A stretch of DNA of 20,304 nucleotides, taken from NCBI GenBank assembly GCA_036802685.1, contig DAIRVS010000075.1, positions 1 through 20,304 on the forward strand, given 5' to 3'. Positions 1 through 6,168 of the stretch are shown here, in pieces; positions within the stretch are counted from its first letter, which is position 1; every line of letters starts with the position of its first letter. Under the pieces are notes generated by a model that worked only from the letters and a program-made list of their open reading frames with translations, was not told the DNA's origin and did not search any database. Origin of the DNA: HGW-17 sp938004375. GTDB lineage: Bacteria > Myxococcota_A > Polyangia > HGW-17. Position numbers and translations under genes: made by a program.

Positions 1-46
1 GTGACGCATCCCGTGGATGACGCCCCGCGTCAACGGCTGTCACGTC

Positions 47-649
47 TCAGCGCTTGGTCTCGATGACGCCGAACTGTCCGTCCTCGCGGCGGTAGACGAC
101 GTTGAGGGTGTTGGTCTGGGCGTTCACGAAGAGGTAGAAGTGGGAGTTGGTGAGCTCGAGCTGCATGAGCGCGGAGTTCAGATCCATGGGTTCCACCGAG
201 ATCTCGCTGGAGGAGACGATCTTGCGCGGGGACTCGGCGGCGGCGGCCACCGGCACGGCGGCGGCGGCGGCGGGCTCGAGATCCTCGTCCACGAAATCGG
301 TGTCGGGTTCCGCCTCGAGGGTGTGGTCCGTGAGTTTCATGGCCGGGGAGGGGGCCGGCTTGTGGGTGTGGATCTTCTCCTTGTACTTGCGCAACTGCTT
401 TTCGATGCGCGTGAGGGCTTGGTCGATGGAGAAATACATGTCGTCGGAGGTGTCCACCCCTTTCACGAAGAGCCCGTTGTTGAGGGTGAGCGTGATGTCC
501 GCCTTGTTCCGGAAGCGCTCCGAGGTCAGGACGACGTGCGCGTGCGACGGCCGGGCCAGGAACTTCTTGATGCGCCCCATCTTGTCGGTCAGATAGTTGC
601 GCAGTGCGTCCGATGGATCCATGCGGCGGAAGGTGATGTCAATCTGCAT
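47..649 (-). CDS. hpf: Long-form ribosome hibernation promoting factor
   Basis: This 200-residue protein matches the long HPF family, which binds the decoding region of idle 30S subunits and drives 100S ribosome dimers in stationary phase. The N-terminal domain (about residues 1-100) opens MQIDITFRRMDPSDALRNYL and has the basic helix region RIEKQLRKYKEKIHTHK. A low-complexity Ala/Pro/Glu linker follows (about 105-140). The C-terminal dimerisation domain (about 142-200) ends in LNVVYRREDGQFGVIETKR. The presence of that second domain makes it long-form rather than YfiA-like. The start is set by a strong AAGGAGG at 655-661, five bases before the ATG. It lies 77 bp downstream of rpoN in the same direction, the usual order in Proteobacteria. 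The assignment is secure. Confidence 0.95.
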   Translation of the reverse strand: MQIDITFRRMDPSDALRNYLTDKMGRIKKFLARPSHAHVVLTSERFRNKADITLTLNNGLFVKGVDTSDDMYFSIDQALTRIEKQLRKYKEKIHTHKPAPSPAMKLTDHTLEAEPDTDFVDEDLEPAAAAAVPVAAAAESPRKIVSSSEISVEPMDLNSALMQLELTNSHFYLFVNAQTNTLNVVYRREDGQFGVIETKR

Positions 650-665
650 ATTGGCCTCCTTAGAG

Positions 666-680
666 CCCGCCCGCGGCGGG
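666..680 (-). promoter_or_regulatory. Perfect GC hairpin in hpf leader
   Basis: CCCGCC (666-671) and GGCGGG (675-680) form a perfect 6-bp stem with a 3-nt loop. It ends four bases before the hpf Shine-Dalgarno sequence. If the promoter at 688-715 is real, the mRNA would begin almost exactly at this hairpin. It has no U-tract, so it is not an intrinsic terminator. The structure is seen in the sequence; its role is inferred. Confidence 0.4.
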
Positions 681-687
681 TCAGTGC

Positions 688-715
688 AACATAGGGTTCA
701 AATCCGCGAAGGCAA
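688..715 (-). promoter_or_regulatory. Candidate sigma-70-like promoter of hpf
   Basis: Reading the minus strand, a TTGCCT -35 element (710-715) and a TATGTT -10 element (688-693) are separated by 16 bp, with a predicted start near 681. It would let hpf be expressed independently of rpoN. The match is moderate. Confidence 0.3.
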
Positions 716-726
716 GATCCGAACCG

Positions 727-2370
727 TCAAAAAAATCGTTTTCTCTGCGACGAGTTCAATATCCCTAACTGTTCCCTGTATTTTTGCACCGTTCGGCGCG
801 CGATTTCAATCCCCTCGCGCGCCAAAGCCGCGACGAGCTCCTGATCGCTCATCGGCTTCTTGGGATTCTCGGCCTCCACCAGGACCCGAATCCGGTTGCG
901 GACCACCTCGGAGGCCATGTCGTCCCCCCCGTCGGTGCGGGACACGGCGTTGCGGAAAAAGTACTTCAACTCGAACAGGCCGTGGGGGGTGTGCGCGTAT
1001 TTGTTCGTGGTGACGCGGGAGACGGTGCTCTCGTGGCGCTCCACGTCCACGGCGACCTCGCGCAGGGTCAGCGGCCGCAGCCGTGTCGGCCCGAAGTCAA
1101 AGAAATCGCGCTGGAACTTCAGGATGCTGCGGGTCACGCGCAGGATCGTCTCCTGACGCATCTGGATGGCCTGGATCAGCCACTTCGCATGCCGCTTCTT
1201 CTGCTCGATGTATTCCTTCACGGCCGCCTGGTCGTGGGTGGCGAGGAACTTCTGGGACAGGCGCAGCCGGGGCATGCCGTCGTCGTTCAGGGTCACCTGG
1301 TAGTCGTCGCCCTGGCGATAGATGTAGACGTCCGGGACGATGTAGGTCACGTCCTCGGAGCCGTAGGCGCGCCCCGGGTGTGGATCGAGGACGAGGATGG
1401 CCTTGACCGTCTCGAGGACCTCCTCCACCGGGATCTTCAGGGCCCGGGCGATGGTGCCGTAGTCCTTGCGCTCGAGCTCCTTGAGGTGGCGGGCGAGGAT
1501 CGTCTCCATCACGGGGTCCACGGTGCCGAAGTGGGTGGCCTGGATCAGCAGGCACTCCACGAGATCGCGGGCGGCCACCCCCACCGGATCGAACTGCTGG
1601 ATCTTGGCCAGCGCCCGCTCCACCGTCTCCTGGAGCAGGCTGGTCTTCTGGGCGATCTCCTCGAGGGTGATGGACGTCAGATAGCCGTCGGCGTCGAGGT
1701 TGCCGATGATGAACTCTCCGGCCGCGCGCTCGTGGGGCGTCAGGTCCGAGACCTGGAGCTGCCACAACAGGTGCTCGGACAGGGTGGGTTTGCTCGCCAG
1801 ACGATTCTCCGGGGGCACCCATTCCTCGAGGGCGGACGGATCGTAGAGGCCCTGATCCGGCGAGTAGTTCGCCGAGTCGGCCACGTAGGCGTTCCACTCG
1901 ACGTCCTCGCGCAGGTGGTCCTCCTGGGCCAGGCTCAGGTTCTCGGAGGACGGCACCTCGGAGAGGAGCTCATCGACGCCGCCGACCTCGGGACCACCGG
2001 CGTCCTCGCCCTCCCCGGGGGTGGCGCCCACGGCCGCCAGCTCCAGGCTGTCCCGGCCCTCGTCCGCGGTCCGCCGATCGCCCGCGACGCCCAGCTCCAG
2101 GCTGTCCCGGGCACCCCCGGCCTCGTCCTGGAAGCCATCGCCGGAGGCTTCGTAGCCGTCCCCCGCGTCGTAGCCGGACCCGTCGTCGTCGGAGGCGTCG
2201 TCCGCCTCTTGAAGGATGGGATTTTCCAGCAGCTCCTCGTTGATCTGCTCGATCAGTTCGAGGTGGGACAACTGCAGCATCGAAATGGCCTGCTGCATCT
2301 GCTGGGTCATGACGAGCCGATGCTCCAGGCGCTGAGAAATGTTCAACTGCTGTTTGAGATCAAAACCCAT
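727..2370 (-). CDS. rpoN: RNA polymerase sigma-54 factor
   Basis: This 547-residue protein is RpoN, which recognises -24/-12 promoters and needs AAA+ activators for open-complex formation. Region I is the Gln/Leu-rich start (DLKQQLNISQRLEHRLVMTQ, then QQMQQAISMLQLSHLELIEQ). A long acidic region II (about 55-150) contains a short internal duplication. The core-binding and DNA-binding regions follow, and the diagnostic RpoN box ARRTVQKYRE lies at about 524-533. I start at the ATG at 2370 (MGFDLKQQ) because family members begin just before the Gln-rich region. An upstream ATG at 2418 would add 16 residues that overlap the predicted -10 element. The Shine-Dalgarno sequence is weak at either start. 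It is divergent from the AAA+ gene and upstream of hpf. Confidence 0.97.
   Translation of the reverse strand: MGFDLKQQLNISQRLEHRLVMTQQMQQAISMLQLSHLELIEQINEELLENPILQEADDASDDDGSGYDAGDGYEASGDGFQDEAGGARDSLELGVAGDRRTADEGRDSLELAAVGATPGEGEDAGGPEVGGVDELLSEVPSSENLSLAQEDHLREDVEWNAYVADSANYSPDQGLYDPSALEEWVPPENRLASKPTLSEHLLWQLQVSDLTPHERAAGEFIIGNLDADGYLTSITLEEIAQKTSLLQETVERALAKIQQFDPVGVAARDLVECLLIQATHFGTVDPVMETILARHLKELERKDYGTIARALKIPVEEVLETVKAILVLDPHPGRAYGSEDVTYIVPDVYIYRQGDDYQVTLNDDGMPRLRLSQKFLATHDQAAVKEYIEQKKRHAKWLIQAIQMRQETILRVTRSILKFQRDFFDFGPTRLRPLTLREVAVDVERHESTVSRVTTNKYAHTPHGLFELKYFFRNAVSRTDGGDDMASEVVRNRIRVLVEAENPKKPMSDQELVAALAREGIEIARRTVQKYREQLGILNSSQRKRFF
2037..2110 (-). repeat. 54-bp-period direct repeat inside rpoN
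   Basis: A perfect 20-bp sequence, CCAGCTCCAGGCTGTCCCGG on the plus strand, occurs at 2037-2056 and again at 2091-2110. The 54-bp period gives two RDSLEL peptides 18 residues apart within the acidic region II. It looks like a recent in-frame duplication in a disordered region. Confidence 0.8.
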
Positions 2371-2408
2371 GAAGTCTCGCCCGCGGCCAGTTCCGGACCG
2401 CAACCGCC

Positions 2409-2438
2409 AGCATATCACACACGGTCGTTGCCTGTAAA
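2409..2438 (-). promoter_or_regulatory. Candidate rpoN promoter
   Basis: On the minus strand, TTTACA (2433-2438) and TATGCT (2409-2414) are 18 bp apart, and the -10 is preceded by TGA, an extended -10 TGn. The predicted start near 2402 leaves a leader of about 32 nt before the chosen ATG at 2370. That start position would exclude the alternative upstream ATG at 2418. Confidence 0.45.
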
Positions 2439-2450
2439 CGCCCGCTCAGC

Positions 2451-2478
2451 TTGCTTTGCAGGAAAAAATGCCTAATAT
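2451..2478 (+). promoter_or_regulatory. Candidate promoter of the AAA+ gene, possibly leaderless
   Basis: A near-consensus TAATAT -10 lies at 2473-2478, with TTGCTT at 2451-2456 (16-bp spacer) as a partial -35. The expected transcription start, about seven bases after the -10, falls at 2485-2487, which is the A of the ATG. No Shine-Dalgarno sequence precedes that ATG, so the two observations agree on a leaderless mRNA. Confidence 0.35.
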
Positions 2479-2486
2479 GCGCAGCC

Positions 2487-3323
2487 ATGTCATCGACCAC
2501 CGTTCGTTCGATCACCATCGATGGAGTCCTCCTGGAGCTCGCCCACCCCGTCAGGCTCGACGTCGCGTGGGCCGGCCGGCCCGACCTGCTGCGCCAGGTG
2601 CAGGCCGCCTGGATGGTGGTGGATCCCGCCGACCTGCCGCTGGCGCCGCGCGTCATCGGCCCGCCGGGGACGGGCAAGACCACCCTCGCCTACTCGGCCG
2701 CCGCCGCGCGCGGGCAGGACGTCTACTTCTTCCAGGCGACCATGGACACCCGCCCCGAGGACCTGATCGTCCAGCCGGTGCTCGCCGGCGCGAACGAACT
2801 GAAGTACGTGGCCTCGGCCCTCCTGACCGCGGCCATCACCGGCGGCGTGTGCATCCTCGACGAGGGCAACCGCATGAGCGAAAAGGCCTGGGCCTCGCTG
2901 GCCCCGCTGTTCGACCAGCGGCGCTACGTCGAGAGCGCGGTGGCCGGACTGCGCATCCACGCGCACCCGGACTTCCGCTTCTGCACCACCATGAACGAGG
3001 ACTCCTCCACGTTCGACCTGCCCGAGTACATCCACTCGCGCCTGCAGCCGCAGATCCAGATCGACTGGCCCACGGGCGACGAGGAATTGACGATCCTGAC
3101 GAGCCAACTGCCGTTCGCCGGGCGGCAGGCCCTCGCGCGCATGGTCGTCTTCCTTCAGAAGGCCCACCGGGCGGGCGCGCCCTGGTCGGTGCGCGACGGC
3201 ATCTCGGCGCTGCGCTACGCCGCCAAACTGGGCAAACTCGAGAATCGCGACCTCGAGGAGTTCTTCGATACGGCCCTGCGGCACGTGTGCGGACCCGAGG
3301 CGACCGAGTTGTTGGGAGAATAG
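2487..3323 (+). CDS. MoxR-like AAA+ ATPase
   Basis: This 278-residue protein is a compact single-domain AAA+ ATPase of the MoxR/AAA_5 type. These usually act as chaperones that remodel or insert cofactors into partner proteins. Walker A is GPPGTGKTT at about 58-66 and Walker B is VCILDEGN at about 119-126. A sensor-1 Asn sits in TTMNED near residue 170, and an arginine-finger candidate is in HSRLQP near 185. The segment FFQATMDTRPEDL resembles the conserved MoxR stretch after Walker A. The ATG at 2487 is chosen because upstream TTG codons would start inside the promoter. There is no visible ribosome binding site. No VWA-domain partner is next to it; instead it is six bases from the PAS kinase gene. 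The family is confident, the substrate unknown. Confidence 0.85.
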   Translation: MSSTTVRSITIDGVLLELAHPVRLDVAWAGRPDLLRQVQAAWMVVDPADLPLAPRVIGPPGTGKTTLAYSAAAARGQDVYFFQATMDTRPEDLIVQPVLAGANELKYVASALLTAAITGGVCILDEGNRMSEKAWASLAPLFDQRRYVESAVAGLRIHAHPDFRFCTTMNEDSSTFDLPEYIHSRLQPQIQIDWPTGDEELTILTSQLPFAGRQALARMVVFLQKAHRAGAPWSVRDGISALRYAAKLGKLENRDLEEFFDTALRHVCGPEATELLGE

Positions 3324-3329
3324 TTGTTT

Positions 3330-5636
3330 ATGGTTCTGTCCGACCTGCTGCTGAAATATTTTAATCATTACCCAACCGGGCTGTGCCTCTGCACGGTCCG
3401 TCGTGGGACTGGCGGCGCCCTCGAGGAGGGCATCATCCTCGCCGTGAACGAATCCTTCTGCGCGCAGGCCGGCCGCGCCGCCGACGATCTGGTCGACCGG
3501 CCGCTCCACCTGGTCTTCCGCAACTTCTTCCTACTCACCCAGAAGTACTTCGCCAGCCTCCATGGCCACGGGCAGAGCTTCACCCTCGAGCTCACCCTGG
3601 AGCCGGCCCACAAGCCGGTGACCGTCACCGCCTTCCTCGTCGACGACGGACACCTCGCCCTCGTCCTGCAGGACGCCACCGAGCACCAGGCCGCCGAGGC
3701 CGCCCTCCTGAGCGTCGGCGAGATGTGGGCGTTCTCCCTGGAGGGCGAAGGGGACGGCGTCTGGGACTGGGAGATCCCCCAGAAGACCATCCACTACAGC
3801 CGCCGCTTCAAGGAGATCCTCGGCATCTCCGACGAGGCCAACGACGTGGACGACTTCGACTTCAAGGACCGCATCCACCCCGAGGAGGTGGAGCGCGTGT
3901 CCCGCGCCATCCACGAGCACGTCAAGGGCCTCGCCAACAATTATGTCTACGAGCACCGCATGCGCACCGATGAGGGGACCTACAAGTGGGTGATCACCCG
4001 CGGCAAGGTCATCAAGCGCAGCGCCGACGGCCGCGCCCTGCGCATGCTGGGCACCCTCACCGACACCTCCGAGCGCCGCATGATCACCGAGGCCCTGCAG
4101 CGCTCCCAGCAGTGGCTGTCGGCGTTCTTCCAGAACAAGACCCACGGGTTCTGCGTGGTCGACCGCCAGAACACCCTGTTCCTGGTCAACGAGACCCTGG
4201 CGCGCATGGCCGGCGGTCCGGTCACCGCCATCGCCCACCGCAAGCTCAACTCCCTCGTGGTCCCGGTGGACTGGCAGAACCACGTCTCCCGCGCCATCAC
4301 CGGCCTGTGGAGCGGCCACGAGGACGCCTCGCGCATGGAGATCCGCCTCCAGGCGCCCACCGGCGACCTGTGGGTCGAGTGCAGCCTGTCCCCCATCGTC
4401 AACGCCCAGAAGCAGGTCGAGGCCATCGCCGGCATCTTCACCGACATCACCGACCGAAAGCGCACGGCCGCCGCGCTCCACCTCGAGCAGGAGAAGCTTC
4501 GGCACTCCACCTGGCTGCTCGAGCGTCGCGTCCAGGAGCTCACCTGCCTGTACGAGGTCGTCAACGTCCTCGAGCAGGTCAACCTGTCCCTGGCCGAGAA
4601 ACTGCAGGCCCTCGTCGACGCCGTCCCGGGCGCCTTCCAGGCCCCGCACCTCACCTGCGCCCGCCTCGAGGTCGAGGACCAGGTCTACGTCTCCCACGAC
4701 TTCGCCGCCCACGAGCACAGCCGCATCCACCCGTTCCTGTTCGCCCGCAACCGCCGCGGCTGCCTCGAGGTCTTCGTCTCCCCGGAGCTGGCGCCCCCCT
4801 CCGGCGAGTTCTTCCTGCAGGAGGAGCAGGCGTTCCTGCAGTCCGTGGCCACCCAACTCGTGCTCACGCTGGAGCAGCACGTGACCGCCGAGGACAACCT
4901 CTTCCTGTCCTCCCGGCTGCGCCAGTCCCAGAAGATCGAGGCCATGGGCCGGTTGACCCACTTCGTCGCCGACGACTTCCAGGGCGTGCTCGACGACCTC
5001 GCCCGCGAGCTGGCCCTGCTCGATCACCTGAGCGTCGAGTGTCCCCAGGCGGTCGACCCCATGTCCCGCGTGCACGCCGCCCTGCGCGACGGCCACCGCA
5101 TGGTGCGCCAGTTGGCCTTCTTCTCGAAGAACCGCCCGCTGCAGGTCACCCTCACCGACCCGGTCCAGTTGGTCGAGCCGGTCGTCGCCTGCTTCCAGGC
5201 CCGCTACGGCGAGCGCGTGCGCTTCCCCCTGCAGGTCTCCCTGGGTCCCGGCGCCACGTTCCCCCTGGACCGCGACTACGCCGGCCTGCTCCTCGACCAA
5301 CTGCTCCAGAACGCGGCCGACAGCATCGAGGCGGTGGGGACCGTGCACGTGACGCTGGGCCGCATCCACCTGGACCACGAGGCCGACGACGCGCTGCCCC
5401 CGGGGATGTACCTCCAGTTGCAGGTCGCGGACACCGGCCGCGGCATGGACAGCGAGGAACTGACCCACCTGTTCGAGCCGTTCTATTCGACCAAGAAGCA
5501 CCGCAAGAACGCGGGCATGGGTTTGTTCGTGGCCATGGGTATCATGAAACTTCATCATGGCGCTATTCGCGTCCGTTCCACGCCCGGCCACGGGTCCGTG
5601 TTCACCTGCCTGTTCCCGGAAAATCAAAAAAACTGA
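3330..5636 (+). CDS. Three-PAS/GAF-like sensor kinase lacking the phospho-acceptor His
   Basis: This 768-residue soluble protein has no evident membrane segment. In order it shows PAS (about 10-118), PAS_3-type (about 132-250, with RMRTDEGTYKWV), PAS (about 258-378, ending DITDRKR), a GAF-like region (about 400-517), a dimerisation helix region (about 530-600) and an ATPase domain (about 640-766). The ATPase boxes are intact: N661 in LLQNAADSIE, DTGRG at 701-705, LFEPFYSTK and GMGLFVAMGI. The H-box is not. Where relatives read GGIAHDFNNLL, this protein reads HFVADDFQGVL, so Asp548 replaces the histidine. A histidine (H544) sits four residues upstream. The ATG at 3330 has GGGAGA upstream and follows the ATPase stop by six bases; an in-frame TTG at 3324 is an alternative. 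No response regulator is adjacent. It may be a pseudokinase or ATP-dependent sensor. Confidence 0.88.
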   Translation: MVLSDLLLKYFNHYPTGLCLCTVRRGTGGALEEGIILAVNESFCAQAGRAADDLVDRPLHLVFRNFFLLTQKYFASLHGHGQSFTLELTLEPAHKPVTVTAFLVDDGHLALVLQDATEHQAAEAALLSVGEMWAFSLEGEGDGVWDWEIPQKTIHYSRRFKEILGISDEANDVDDFDFKDRIHPEEVERVSRAIHEHVKGLANNYVYEHRMRTDEGTYKWVITRGKVIKRSADGRALRMLGTLTDTSERRMITEALQRSQQWLSAFFQNKTHGFCVVDRQNTLFLVNETLARMAGGPVTAIAHRKLNSLVVPVDWQNHVSRAITGLWSGHEDASRMEIRLQAPTGDLWVECSLSPIVNAQKQVEAIAGIFTDITDRKRTAAALHLEQEKLRHSTWLLERRVQELTCLYEVVNVLEQVNLSLAEKLQALVDAVPGAFQAPHLTCARLEVEDQVYVSHDFAAHEHSRIHPFLFARNRRGCLEVFVSPELAPPSGEFFLQEEQAFLQSVATQLVLTLEQHVTAEDNLFLSSRLRQSQKIEAMGRLTHFVADDFQGVLDDLARELALLDHLSVECPQAVDPMSRVHAALRDGHRMVRQLAFFSKNRPLQVTLTDPVQLVEPVVACFQARYGERVRFPLQVSLGPGATFPLDRDYAGLLLDQLLQNAADSIEAVGTVHVTLGRIHLDHEADDALPPGMYLQLQVADTGRGMDSEELTHLFEPFYSTKKHRKNAGMGLFVAMGIMKLHHGAIRVRSTPGHGSVFTCLFPENQKN

Positions 5637-5638
5637 TA

Positions 5639-5759
5639 TGCCACAAGGGTTTTTCATGACATCTGAAAAAAGATGCAAAAACTTGCGATCCCCGATCGCT
5701 TGTGGCACGATGCCCGAACGTCCTGAAGGGACGGCGACGTCCCCCCGGACGTCAAGGAG
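5639..5759 (+). ncRNA. Candidate structured leader RNA
   Basis: The 130-bp gap between the PAS kinase and the small gene holds stacked perfect inverted repeats. An outer stem, TGCCACAA (5639-5646) with TTGTGGCA (5700-5707), encloses two hairpins. These are TTTTTCA/TGAAAAA (5650-5656, 5664-5670) and GCGATC/GATCGC (5685-5690, 5694-5699, loop CCC), so the whole could fold as a three-way junction. Downstream, GGGACG-GCGA-CGTCCC (5728-5743, GNRA tetraloop) and GACGTCC-CCCC-GGACGTC (5736-5753) are mutually exclusive. The second abuts the Shine-Dalgarno AAGGAG (5754-5759). This resembles an aptamer with a switching platform. I do not recognise a known riboswitch class. It could instead be a set of DNA operators. 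Confidence 0.4.
5683..5711 (+). promoter_or_regulatory. Candidate promoter of the 68-residue protein gene
   Basis: TTGCGA (5683-5688) and CACGAT (5706-5711) are 17 bp apart, and the -10 is preceded by TGG (extended -10 form). It overlaps the inverted repeats, so the full leader fold and this promoter cannot both act in the same transcript. The match is weak. Confidence 0.25.
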
Positions 5760-5766
5760 CCTGAAC

Positions 5767-5973
5767 ATGAACGCTGCTTCTCCGGCCCCTGCCTGCGAGA
5801 CCCTGACCTACGACCACCTCGAGCGCGACTTCCAGCGCGCCATCGAGAAGCGCCTGACGCGCCGCGGCGAGGGCTACATCATGCCCCGCATCCTCGAAAT
5901 CCACGACATGGCCCACCTCGAGGCCATCCTCGAGGCCCTCCTCGAAGGCCACGGCGTCGCCTCCATGTGCTAG
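5767..5973 (+). CDS. Small hypothetical protein, 68 residues
   Basis: I do not recognise this family. The 68-residue product is soluble, with no signal or membrane segment. Its middle, ERDFQRAIEKRLTRRGEGYI, is basic and probably helical, and the end (HLEAILEALLEGHG) is an amphipathic Leu/Glu helix. Support for coding is a strong AAGGAG seven bases before the ATG, third-position GC as high as in its neighbours, and a clean stop at 5971. An in-frame extension upstream to 5557 would overlap the PAS kinase gene and is rejected. It is preceded by the structured leader and followed by 195 bp of non-coding DNA. The dedicated leader suggests an individually regulated product, perhaps a small regulator, but the function is unknown. 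Confidence 0.7.
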   Translation: MNAASPAPACETLTYDHLERDFQRAIEKRLTRRGEGYIMPRILEIHDMAHLEAILEALLEGHGVASMC

Positions 5974-6015
5974 ATAGCCGACCAATTCAGTTTTTTTGCC
6001 TTTCATCTCTCCAAG

Positions 6016-6042
6016 TCGAAATCGAAATCGAAATCGAAATCG
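6016..6042. repeat. Hexanucleotide tandem repeat (TCGAAA)4.5
   Basis: Four perfect TCGAAA units (6016-6039) and a partial TCG (6040-6042) lie in the non-coding gap 5974-6168. The rest of that gap holds two imperfect hairpins and the promoter of the next gene. Such clean hexamer runs are unusual in compact GC-rich DNA and may vary in copy number. Confidence 0.9.
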
Positions 6043-6114
6043 TTTTTCGGCCTTCCAGGTCTCCCGAAGAACTGGAAAACCGACCATTGGCCGGACCTTA
6101 AGGCCAGAATTGGG

Positions 6115-6143
6115 TTGTACATCCGAAGCGGGAGCGTTAGTCT
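6115..6143 (+). promoter_or_regulatory. Candidate promoter of the MopE/MYXO-CTERM gene
   Basis: TTGTAC (6115-6120) and TAGTCT (6138-6143) are 17 bp apart, giving a start near 6150 and a short leader that carries the AGGAGAGG ribosome binding site (6156-6163). Confidence 0.3.
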
Positions 6144-6168
6144 CTTTGCGTCATCAGGAGAGGTCCGC

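Noticed and set aside
1..46. Possible start of a further minus-strand gene after hpf (GTG at 43 or ATG at 9)
   Set aside because: Only 43 bases are available and there is no clear ribosome binding site. A ptsN-like or HPr-kinase-like gene would fit the known neighbourhood, but nothing here can show it.
784..2475. 563-codon open frame on the plus strand opposite rpoN
   Set aside because: Antisense shadow; rpoN is certain from its RpoN box and region I.
5703..5717. TGGCACG resembling the -24 half of a sigma-54 promoter
   Set aside because: The -12 position reads CCGA instead of TTGC at the required spacing, so only half of the site is present.
3531..5768. 745-codon open frame on the minus strand opposite the PAS kinase gene
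   Set aside because: Antisense shadow of a well-supported PAS/ATPase protein, with biased composition and no domains.
5991..5997. T7 run after the 68-residue gene as an intrinsic terminator
   Set aside because: No stem precedes the T-run within a usable distance.
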